NCBI GenBank assembly: GCA_030042765.1
Contig: JASHZA010000381.1
Location: 1-14,218 of the forward strand
Source: Candidatus Binataceae bacterium
GTDB taxonomy: Bacteria; Desulfobacterota; Binatia; Binatales; Binataceae
Length of the DNA: 14,218 bases
Direction of reading: 5' to 3'
The notes under the pieces were generated by a model that was not told the DNA's origin, made no database searches, and saw nothing but the letters and a program-made list of their open reading frames with translations. A program made the position numbers and the translations under genes. This document shows positions 7,948 to 14,218 of the stretch, piece after piece; positions within the stretch are counted from its first letter, which is position 1; each line of letters begins with the position of its first letter.

Positions 7948-8868
7948 CTATGGTTGGCTCACCGTGTAGACCACCTGGCTGCCACTGTAATAGGGCCGAT
8001 AGTAGGTGCCGTTGGACACGTAGTAGGTTGTCCCCCCAACGGTTGTTGGATAAGCGTTCGGCGGTACCGAATATACTGTCGCACCGACGGGCGGTGGCGC
8101 CGGAGGATAGTAGTAGCTTGGTGGAGCCGAAGGTGCGGCCTGCACGATCGTTGTGGACGGCTGCCTGGCCTGCGACATCATCGACCCGACCGCCATCCCT
8201 CCAATCGCACCGAGCGCCGCCGCTCCAGCCTCCGACCCGCCAGAAGAACCGCCGCCGCAGCATCCCGATGATGAATAAGGACCGTCGCCGACGTTGTTGT
8301 TCACCGTTGTCAGCGTTTGGTTGTGCATCGACTCCTCGGCGTGCAGCTGGTTCTCCTGAAGCTCGTTAGCTTCGTTGTACTTTTGTTGTTGGGCATAGAG
8401 GGCCGTCTTCTGGTTGGAGTTCATGCTCGAATAGGAACCATACGAACCCGGCGGCTTGTTGTACTGGTTATATTGGTTGTAGCTCTGAGAAGAGTATGAG
8501 GAAGGCGGCTTGTACTGGCTGTACTGCGACGAGGAAGAGCCGTTGTATGTTTGGCTTGAAGACGAGGGAGGCTTGTACTCGCTGGAACCCTCAGACGACG
8601 AAGGCGGCTTGTAGGATTGATAGCTTGACTTGTTTTCCCAGGGGTTGCCGCTCGGAGAGTAACTGTGCGACCCGCCAATGTTCCCGCCGCCGAAGCCGTC
8701 TCCCCCGAAGTGGCTGAAGTTACCTCCCGCGCGGTTGAAGCCGCCCCCGCCACCGCTGCCACCATTCCAGCGCGCGAAGGCTGGTTGAGCTGCGATCAGG
8801 CCGATGCCCACTAGCAAAGCGAATGGAAGCCACTGGCGGCCAATACAACAACTAGGTGCGCTACTCAC
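7948..8868 (-). CDS. Exported Ser/Tyr/Gly/Pro-rich protein with YKPPSS repeats
   Basis: A 306-residue protein read from a GTG at 8868, which overlaps the stop of the DUF2092 gene by 4 bases (GTGA) and has GAGGAG 8 bases upstream. A signal peptide ends at about residue 32 (QPAFA-R). Then come a Gly-rich segment (36-66), a low-complexity stretch with YKPPSS at 86-91, 98-103 and 119-124 plus a fourth, variant copy YNKPPGS (136-142), and QYNQYN (131-136). A polar Gln/Glu helix follows (151-185), then a GCCGGG turn (202-207) and a glycine-zipper segment (215-232). The C-terminal 55 or so residues are Tyr/Pro-rich (YYYPPAPPPVGATVYSVPP, then GGTTYYVSNGTYYRPYY). This tail resembles tails of DUF6515-like bacterial proteins. 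A surface or periplasmic structural role is inferred; no enzyme motif is seen. Confidence 0.8.
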   Translation of the reverse strand: MSSAPSCCIGRQWLPFALLVGIGLIAAQPAFARWNGGSGGGGGFNRAGGNFSHFGGDGFGGGNIGGSHSYSPSGNPWENKSSYQSYKPPSSSEGSSEYKPPSSSSQTYNGSSSSQYSQYKPPSSYSSQSYNQYNQYNKPPGSYGSYSSMNSNQKTALYAQQQKYNEANELQENQLHAEESMHNQTLTTVNNNVGDGPYSSSGCCGGGSSGGSEAGAAALGAIGGMAVGSMMSQARQPSTTIVQAAPSAPPSYYYPPAPPPVGATVYSVPPNAYPTTVGGTTYYVSNGTYYRPYYSGSQVVYTVSQP

Positions 8869-9701
8869 GGTTTGGTCTCCTCGGGCTTCTTGAATTCGAT
8901 ACGAATGGCCTTGCCTGGGATGCTCGCGTGAAACTTGGCCGCGGGAATTTTTGCGGGAAACTTCCAGTCCGAGAGCACCGCCGCCCACTGCGGTGCCCCC
9001 AGCTGAGTGCGGTAGTTGATAAGGATCTTGCGCGGCAGAGGTCGGCCTGTATGGGGTAGCCAGACCTGCCAGTCTGCGCTTTTCTCCGTGAAGGCGAGGT
9101 GATCACAGGCAGTTCCTTCAACGTCATTGACCCCAACGTAGACGCCGAACAGGATATCCTTCGAAATGCCGCACGGATCGCTGGCCGCTAGATCGCTCAG
9201 CGGGATCGACAGCTTGTATTTGGCGGCACTCTCAAGCATTCCGTCGATCGTGGGAGGCATCGGCGCGGCCGCGTAGGCCATGTGCGGCGGATCGAAAATC
9301 GTAAGTGTATTGCCGTTGTACCAAAGGTCCTTCGCTCCAAGGTCGCTGTTGTAGGTTATGGCGAATCCATCAGGACGCTGAACCGCGTAATCGGCGGCGC
9401 CGGAGAACTGAAGCTTGACGTTGTGCCGGAGCACCTGGTCAAAGACAATCTCCGCGTGGAACGTGAAAGCATCGGCCGAACTCAGCTCGCCACAGGCCCG
9501 GCGCAGGAGTTTCTCCGCTAGCGGAGAAATCTTCGGAGCTTCTAGTGTCGGCGCCGGGGCCATTGGCGTCGGCGCGTGTGATGCGCCTTCCTGCGCAGCG
9601 CTTGGCATCTGAGGCTTTGGCGATTCTTGTGCCCCTGCCAGCCCTGACACGAGTATGACCGCCAACCCGGGCATCAACCACTTTGCGATCGGTCTAATCA
9701 T
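8865..9701 (-). CDS. Exported DUF2092 family protein
   Basis: A 278-residue protein with a signal peptide ending GLAGA-Q (residue 24/25), then an Ala/Pro-rich linker (26-58) and a DUF2092 domain (PF09865) from about 60 to the end. Family signs are the N-terminal helix PLAEKLLRRACGELSSADAFTF, paired strands with LWYNGNTLTIFDPPHMAYA (127-145), the TIDGML helix (151-156) and a strand with DHLAFTEKSADWQVWLP. The DUF2092 fold is thought to be related to LolA/LppX lipid-binding proteins, so binding a lipid or hydrophobic ligand in the periplasm is an inference. The ATG at 9701 has GAAGAG just upstream; a longer frame to 9743 would bury the signal peptide. It is translationally coupled to the downstream YKPPSS-repeat protein. 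Confidence 0.88.
   Translation of the reverse strand: MIRPIAKWLMPGLAVILVSGLAGAQESPKPQMPSAAQEGASHAPTPMAPAPTLEAPKISPLAEKLLRRACGELSSADAFTFHAEIVFDQVLRHNVKLQFSGAADYAVQRPDGFAITYNSDLGAKDLWYNGNTLTIFDPPHMAYAAAPMPPTIDGMLESAAKYKLSIPLSDLAASDPCGISKDILFGVYVGVNDVEGTACDHLAFTEKSADWQVWLPHTGRPLPRKILINYRTQLGAPQWAAVLSDWKFPAKIPAAKFHASIPGKAIRIEFKKPEETKP
8877..8882 (-). promoter_or_regulatory. Shine-Dalgarno site fixing the GTG start
   Basis: GAGGAG lies 8 bases before the GTG at 8868, inside the last codons of the DUF2092 gene. It decides the start of the YKPPSS protein: a longer open frame reaching 8988 has no such site and lacks a sensible signal peptide. The GTGA overlap points to translational coupling. Confidence 0.75.
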
Positions 9702-10015
9702 TTCTCTTCGCCTGTTGCACGATTGGGCGGGGCCGTGAGCCAATTGTCTGCCCGGAAAACGCCGATGCGCGATTCCGCGATCCTAACGACCGCCCTGACG
9801 ATCCGACGACCACATCATCATTCCTTCACCATCAGCCTGTTCATCCGCATCGGTAGAAACCCGCAAAATGCCTCTCAGCTAGTAATGTGCCAAACGTAGT
9901 TTCAGACTGAGCCTCGGTGATAGTCCGTGTAATCCGCGATTTCGTTTCGAACTACGCCATCTGCTGGAGCTATCGGACACAGAGCGCACCATTTGGATAC
10001 ACTCTTGCGCTATGG
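9702..10015. other. Intergenic region upstream of DUF2092 gene
   Basis: These 314 bases separate the TPR protein stop from the DUF2092 start. No ORF with a ribosome binding site is visible on either strand, and no GC-rich hairpin with a T-run was found. The length would allow a separate promoter for the DUF2092/YKPPSS pair; a weak TTGGCA on the minus strand near 9890 has no clear -10 partner, so no promoter is called. Confidence 0.5.
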
Positions 10016-10807
10016 TCAAGGCCCCTCCCTTTTCCGTCCGTCGAACGCTTCAGGTTGCAGGCCGCTAGCATTCGCATCGAGACTATTGGGTTCTTGCATC
10101 GTGCGAATGGCGCCAATTTGTGTTCGAAGATTTGGAAAGCCTGGCGGCGGCTCGCTTTGGCCGACCTGTTCTTGCCGTTGCCTAAGAATCATGAGATTGA
10201 TTCGGGCGGCTGAATAGTCCGGGGCAACCTGCAGTATGTGCGTCCATATATCTCGCGCGCAGATCGCGTCCCCCATTTCAGCGCAGATTGTCGCGTTTGT
10301 ATTGGCCGCATCAAGGTCTTCAGGTGCCAAGCGGCGCGCCGCGGCTATCTCGCGAAGTGCCTCAAGTAGCCTATGTTCCTTCTCATAAGCAAGGGCGAGA
10401 TTGTAACGCGCCTCGGCATGGTCGCGCCCAAACAATACTGCGTTCTCGAGCGCCACGGTTGCTTTTTCCAGATCATGCTGGCTGAGGTAGGCAAGCCCCA
10501 GATTCAACCACAGGTCCCACTGCCTCAAACCTAGACGTAGAGCCGTACGGTATTCGCCGATCTCTTCGGGGACACGCCCGACCATGCCGTACGCAAACCC
10601 CAAGTGATAGTGCGCCCTGGCATCGCCTCCGTTCGAGCGCAGAAGCCTGCGATGTAGAGCTATCGCGGTTGGGTAATCTTCGATTCCCAGGGCGGCGTCC
10701 GCAGCCACATCACACACTCGTTCGTCTGCGGCCCTTACCACTTGGTTTAGAGGCGCTAGAGCCAGGACCAAGAACATCGCCACGGTGAAATAAATATTTG
10801 TTCTCAC
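10016..10807 (-). CDS. Exported tetratricopeptide-repeat (TPR) protein
   Basis: A 263-residue protein read from a GTG at 10807, 14 bases after the stop of the preceding gene. The frame is open further upstream, but that part overlaps the preceding gene and is hydrophilic. The GTG start gives a signal peptide with core FLVLALAPL and cleavage after VVRA-A (about residue 27). About four to five TPR-like helix pairs follow from residue 35 to 200: DYPTAIALHRRLL, ARAHYHLGFAYGMVGRVPEEI, DLWLNLGLAYLSQHDLEKA, AEARYNLALAYEKEHRLLEA and a last degenerate pair. The C-terminal 50 residues are Pro/Gln-rich and probably disordered. TPRs bind proteins, so a periplasmic scaffold for its exported neighbours is plausible. 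The GTG lacks a strong ribosome binding site, consistent with coupling to the upstream gene; a second GTG at residue 9 is also possible. Confidence 0.78.
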   Translation of the reverse strand: MRTNIYFTVAMFLVLALAPLNQVVRAADERVCDVAADAALGIEDYPTAIALHRRLLRSNGGDARAHYHLGFAYGMVGRVPEEIGEYRTALRLGLRQWDLWLNLGLAYLSQHDLEKATVALENAVLFGRDHAEARYNLALAYEKEHRLLEALREIAAARRLAPEDLDAANTNATICAEMGDAICARDIWTHILQVAPDYSAARINLMILRQRQEQVGQSEPPPGFPNLRTQIGAIRTMQEPNSLDANASGLQPEAFDGRKREGP

Positions 10808-10821
10808 GAAGAACAACCGGG

Positions 10822-11505
10822 CTACCAGGCCGTATTGGGAGCGCTGCCTCGCAGACGCGGAATATAGAGACTGATTGGCACACGAGCATCGATCAGATTC
10901 ACCTGTGCGAAGGGATATACGAGCACCCCTCTTTCTGCGGTCAGGGTTTCGGAATCCATTAATCGTGACTGCCACAACAGGTACTCGGCCTCCACCTGAT
11001 ATCGAAAGAATCGTGTTTCTTTCGAAGAGTCGTCCAACATAGAGGCCGGTCCCGAAGTTTCTGGATCAGACCCGAGCGCGCTCAATACATTACCGTTGGC
11101 GTAGTTGGCGCCGGGATGAACGTCAGCCGCTGAGGAACTCACCGGCTTCAGTTCGACGCTGAGAAGCGAACCGAAAGTCTCGCTGGTGCCTCGATTCAAC
11201 CTGAGTTGCCGATGCGAGGTTCCATAAGAGTCGACGGTTTCAGGCGACCACCAACCATTCGAAGGACTGGAGACGGAGGTTGCATCGCTTAGCCCGAGTT
11301 CATGGCCTTGAGCAACCGTTGTTCCCATCAACACGGTCGCGAACAGAAACATTGCCGGCAGCAGCCCTCGACCCGATAGGAACAAAGAGACCGCGCGATT
11401 GCCCATCCCGCGACGACAAAGCATCTTAGGACTGAAACGGACGCCTCCGAGGCTTGTCGCGGCTGAGTTGGGTCTGGCCGGGGATTGATTGGTGCGCTTT
11501 GTCAT
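10822..11505 (-). CDS. Exported or membrane-anchored protein of unknown family
   Basis: A 227-residue protein starting at the ATG at 11505, which has AGGGAGGT 7 bases upstream. The start is followed by a basic, polar stretch of about 45 residues, then a hydrophobic segment (49-65, LLPAMFLFATVLMGTTV) ending AQG-H. This may be a long signal peptide or a single membrane anchor. The rest (about 160 residues) is Ser/Thr-rich and ends with strand-like stretches (ETRFFRYQVEAEYLLWQSR, RGVLVYPFAQVNLIDARVP, SLYIPRLRG). I recognise no domain and no catalytic motif. It is the first gene of the minus-strand exported cluster, divergent from the large regulator at 11634 and 14 bases before the TPR gene, so it is probably the promoter-proximal gene of a unit controlled by that regulator. 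Confidence 0.7.
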   Translation of the reverse strand: MTKRTNQSPARPNSAATSLGGVRFSPKMLCRRGMGNRAVSLFLSGRGLLPAMFLFATVLMGTTVAQGHELGLSDATSVSSPSNGWWSPETVDSYGTSHRQLRLNRGTSETFGSLLSVELKPVSSSAADVHPGANYANGNVLSALGSDPETSGPASMLDDSSKETRFFRYQVEAEYLLWQSRLMDSETLTAERGVLVYPFAQVNLIDARVPISLYIPRLRGSAPNTAW

Positions 11506-11512
11506 GTTCGCC

Positions 11513-11520
11513 ACCTCCCT
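11513..11520 (-). promoter_or_regulatory. Strong Shine-Dalgarno site for the 227-residue protein
   Basis: AGGGAGGT sits 7 bases before the ATG at 11505. A GTG at 11514 in the same frame overlaps this site and is therefore unlikely to be the start. Confidence 0.7.
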
Positions 11521-11552
11521 AAATCGAGACAGAAAGGTAGACGTGGCGGCGG

Positions 11553-11569
11553 TTTAAGTCTTAAAAGTC
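11553..11569. promoter_or_regulatory. Candidate operator: AAGTC direct repeat in divergent intergenic region
   Basis: Within the 128 bases between the divergent regulator and the exported cluster, TTTAAGTC (11553-11560) is followed by TTAAAAGTC (11561-11569), giving two AAGTC units 9 bases apart in an otherwise AT-rich patch. OmpR/CadC-type winged helices usually bind direct repeats about 10-11 bases apart, so this is a reasonable but unproven target for the regulator next door. Confidence 0.25.
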
Positions 11570-11633
11570 ATCTGTGATTTCGATGTAATTTTCATGGAAT
11601 TGTGCAACTCGTCGATGCGTCAGCAGCAAGCCC

Positions 11634-14218
11634 ATGAATAGACCCGGTTTCTTTTTTGCTCCGTTTCGCCTCGATCCCGTGAACGCGCAGCTCCGGCGCG
11701 GTGATCGCGAAATAGTCTTACGGCCGAAAACCTTCGATGTTCTGTGCTATCTGGTGGAACATCCGGGCCAACTCGTGACCAAGGCGATGCTCCTCGATGC
11801 CGTTTGGTCAGGCATAGTCGTTGGCGATTCGATGCCTGCCACTTGTGTGAAGGAATTGCGCAAGGCGCTGGGTGACGAAGCCAGGAAGCCTCGTTTCATT
11901 GAGACCGTGCACCGCCGTGGCTACCGCTTTATCGCTAAGGTCACCAACGCGGGAACTCCCCAGGCGACGCCTCGGTCGCCAGATGTGTCGCAGGGTCCCA
12001 AGCCGATAATGATCGGCCGCGAGGAGGAGCTTGCAAGGCTGCAAGGATGGTACTCGCAAGTGTGCCACGGCCGGCGGCGCGTAGTCTTCATTGCCGGGGA
12101 GGCGGGTATCGGCAAGTCCACCTTCGCTCAGGCGTTTCTTGATTCAATTGGCCGAGAATCCCCGCGCCGCATCGGGCGCGGCGAGTGCGTCGAGCAGTAC
12201 GGCTCTGGTGAGCCCTACATGCCGGTCCTAGAGGCTCTTAGTCGGCTCGGCCGGGAACGCGGCGGTGAGCGAATCGTCGAGCTTCTCCGCAAGTTCGCGC
12301 CGATGTGGCTTGCACAAATGCCTGGACTAATGAGCGTGGAAGAGCGTGCGCGGCTACAGAGGGAGACTCAGGGCGTCACGCAGCAGCGTATGCTGCGGGA
12401 AATAACGGAGGCGCTCGAGGCGCTAACCGCAGAATCGCCGATGGTTTTGCTGCTCGAAGATTTGCATTGGAGCGATTTTTCGACGCTAGAACTGATTTCC
12501 GCAGTCGCGCGGCGCAAAGAGTCCGCGTGTCTGATGGTCGTGGGAACGTACCGGCCAGTGGAGATGCTCCCGAGCGATCATCCTCTGCGCACGATGAAGG
12601 AGGAACTCGAACTCCATCGCTACTGCGAAGAGTTGCGGCTTAGGCTGTTGAATAAACAAGAGGTCGCCAGTTACCTGACCAGGCGTCTTCCAGGTAATGA
12701 AGCACGCCAATTGAGCCGGCTCGCTCCCGTCATTCACGAGCGCACGGACGGCAATCCCCTGTTCATGGTGAATGTGGTCGATTATCTGGTCGAGGCGGGA
12801 CTGCTTGCAGCTTCGTCTGCAGAATCACAGATGATTGGCATCGTTCGTCTTGATGCGCCGCGCAGCGTCCGGCAAATGGTCGAGCGCAACCTCGAGCGCC
12901 TGAAGGCTGACGAACAGACGGTGCTTGAAGGCGCGAGCGTAGTCGGCGCCGAATTTTCAGCCGCATCAGTTGCAGCGGCGCTCGAGCGCCCACAGACGGA
13001 AGTCGAAGCGTGCTTCACGCGCTTATCCCGACATGAACAATTCATCAGCACGCAGGGACCTGTCGTGTGGCCCGACGGCACCATTGCGGCCGGCTTCAGA
13101 TTTCAGCACGCGCTTTATCAGGAGGTGCTCTACGAACGCCTCTCAGTGAGCCACCGGCTGGAGCTTCATCAGCGCATCGCCATTCGCGAGGAAGCGGGAT
13201 ACGGCGAGCGGGCTGACGAAGTAGCCGTTCAGCTGGCACATCACTACAGCCTGGCCAACGTCAAGACAAAAGCCCTCCAATATTTTCAACTTGCGGGCGA
13301 GCGCGCAGCCACGCGCGGCGCGATGGTCGAAGCGGAGGAGCAGTATCGCTGTGCTCTCAAACTCCTTGGGGAGTTGCCGGAGACCGTCGAGCGCGACCGC
13401 CGTGAGCTCGAACTTCAGTTGGCGATCGGGCCGGCGTTAATCGCTGTAAAGGGATGGGCCACTGCAGAAACAGAGCGGACTTACACTCGCGCTCGGGAGC
13501 TTTGCGACCGATTGGGTGATTTACCGGAGCTTTCCCCGGCTCTCTTCGGTATCTACGCCGTGTACCTGGTTCGAGGGGACGTGAAGAGTTCCAGGGCGTT
13601 GGCCGAGCAGCTCATGCGACGCGCGAAGAGCGCTCAGGATTCTGTGGCAATGCTTTATGCTCGGATTGCTCTCGGCGTTACTTCTTATTTCATGGGTGAT
13701 TTCCTTGCTGCCCTCGAACACCTCGAAGCGGGTATCTCCACTTACGATCCTGAACGTCATCGATCGCTGGCCCTGCGTTATGGGTTTGATGCTGGGGTAT
13801 GGTCGCTGTGCTACACATCTGCGTCTCTTTGGCTGCTCGGTTATCCTGACCGAGCCCTCAGGCGCAGCGACGAAGCGCTCGCGCTGGCTCAGAAGCTGTC
13901 CCATCCTCTGATGCTGGCTCAAGCCGAACTCTGGGCCAGCATTTTACGACAATTCCGCCAGGAAGCGGGCGTCCTTATCAGGATTACGGATAGCCTCATA
14001 AGACGCTCTACTGAGCACGGGCTGAACAATTGGCTGGATTGGGCGAGTCCTCTGCATGGTTGGGCCGAGGCGGTACTCGGGCATCATGAAGAGGGAATCG
14101 GTTACATACTAAAGAGCCGCGCGGCGCTAGATGAAAAGGGCGCGCGGGTTTGGTGGCCATATTTCTCGTGCTTGCTTGCTGAAGCGTACATGAAGGCCGA
14201 CCGCATCGACGACGGACT
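11634..14218 (+). CDS. Winged-helix / AAA ATPase / TPR-like transcriptional regulator (partial)
   Basis: The frame is open from the ATG at 11634 to the window edge (861 codons plus two bases), so the C-terminus is missing. Residues about 8-101 form an OmpR/CadC-type DNA-binding winged helix (LRPKTFDVLCYLVEHPGQLVTK, then FIETVHRRGYRFIAKV). Residues about 125-420 are an AAA_16/STAND-type NTPase: IGREEELARL, Walker A GEAGIGKST at 155-163 and Walker B MVLLLEDLHWSD at 270-281, with Asp276 and the downstream TDGNPLF motif. The remainder is helical, TPR-like repeats. Such proteins are usually one-component regulators in which the C-terminal repeats sense a signal or partner and the ATPase switches DNA binding. 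An in-frame TAA at 11586-11588 and no earlier start codon support this ATG, although its ribosome binding site is weak. It is divergent from the exported-protein cluster and may control it. Confidence 0.92.
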   Translation, partial: MNRPGFFFAPFRLDPVNAQLRRGDREIVLRPKTFDVLCYLVEHPGQLVTKAMLLDAVWSGIVVGDSMPATCVKELRKALGDEARKPRFIETVHRRGYRFIAKVTNAGTPQATPRSPDVSQGPKPIMIGREEELARLQGWYSQVCHGRRRVVFIAGEAGIGKSTFAQAFLDSIGRESPRRIGRGECVEQYGSGEPYMPVLEALSRLGRERGGERIVELLRKFAPMWLAQMPGLMSVEERARLQRETQGVTQQRMLREITEALEALTAESPMVLLLEDLHWSDFSTLELISAVARRKESACLMVVGTYRPVEMLPSDHPLRTMKEELELHRYCEELRLRLLNKQEVASYLTRRLPGNEARQLSRLAPVIHERTDGNPLFMVNVVDYLVEAGLLAASSAESQMIGIVRLDAPRSVRQMVERNLERLKADEQTVLEGASVVGAEFSAASVAAALERPQTEVEACFTRLSRHEQFISTQGPVVWPDGTIAAGFRFQHALYQEVLYERLSVSHRLELHQRIAIREEAGYGERADEVAVQLAHHYSLANVKTKALQYFQLAGERAATRGAMVEAEEQYRCALKLLGELPETVERDRRELELQLAIGPALIAVKGWATAETERTYTRARELCDRLGDLPELSPALFGIYAVYLVRGDVKSSRALAEQLMRRAKSAQDSVAMLYARIALGVTSYFMGDFLAALEHLEAGISTYDPERHRSLALRYGFDAGVWSLCYTSASLWLLGYPDRALRRSDEALALAQKLSHPLMLAQAELWASILRQFRQEAGVLIRITDSLIRRSTEHGLNNWLDWASPLHGWAEAVLGHHEEGIGYILKSRAALDEKGARVWWPYFSCLLAEAYMKADRIDDG

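Noticed and set aside
8434..8625. Tandem repeat region considered as a CRISPR or DNA-level repeat array
   Set aside because: The repeats are at protein level (YKPPSS) with irregular spacing and in-frame variation, inside a signal-peptide-bearing gene. There are no uniform spacers.
10822..10975. N-terminal extension of the TPR protein up to 10975
   Set aside because: It overlaps the end of the upstream exported gene in another frame, is hydrophilic and would bury the signal peptide. The GTG at 10807 is preferred.
12305..12643. Plus-strand open frame of 112 codons inside the regulator gene
   Set aside because: It is out of frame with the regulator, whose Walker B region spans the same bases. 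It is Arg/Ala-rich with no domain and is a shadow.

Overview
The window looks like chromosomal DNA from a soil-type proteobacterium. Alphaproteobacteria (Hyphomicrobiales, Bradyrhizobium-like) is my best guess. This rests on the gene families (DUF2092, DUF1254/DUF1214, BKACE, SphA-type outer-membrane protein, winged-helix/AAA/TPR regulators), on clear Shine-Dalgarno sites and on moderately GC-rich DNA. It is an inference, not a taxonomic assignment. No rRNA, tRNA, CRISPR array, transposase or attachment site was seen.

Left region (minus strand, about 6390 down to 143), a probable catabolic and envelope cluster. In transcription order it holds a beta-keto acid cleavage enzyme (BKACE), a duplicated carboxymuconolactone decarboxylase-like protein, a four-helix membrane protein, a SphA/MetA-type outer-membrane channel interrupted by two frameshifts, a secreted DUF1254/DUF1214 protein and a DUF202 membrane protein. 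BKACE, the CMD-like protein and the four-helix protein are close enough to share a transcript (gaps of 81 and 9 bases). The later genes have larger gaps (150, about 210 and about 370 bases). The layout suggests uptake and cleavage of a beta-keto acid derived from a ring or amino compound; the substrate is unknown.

Middle region (minus strand, 11505 down to 6563), six consecutive genes for exported proteins: an unrecognised 227-residue protein, a TPR protein, a DUF2092 protein, a Ser/Tyr/Gly/Pro-rich protein with YKPPSS repeats, a 99-residue two-cysteine protein and a DUF3313-like lipoprotein. Two pairs are tightly linked: the first two are 14 bases apart, and the DUF2092 and YKPPSS genes overlap by 4 bases (GTGA). 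This reads as a cell-surface or periplasmic system.

Right end (plus strand, 11634 to the edge): a large regulator with an OmpR/CadC-type winged helix, an AAA/STAND-type ATPase and a helical-repeat C-terminus, cut by the window edge. It is divergent from the exported-protein cluster across a 128-base intergenic region and is the natural candidate regulator of that cluster.

The most interesting parts are the regulator plus all-exported gene block with its repeat-rich surface protein, and the BKACE/CMD cluster whose channel gene is broken.
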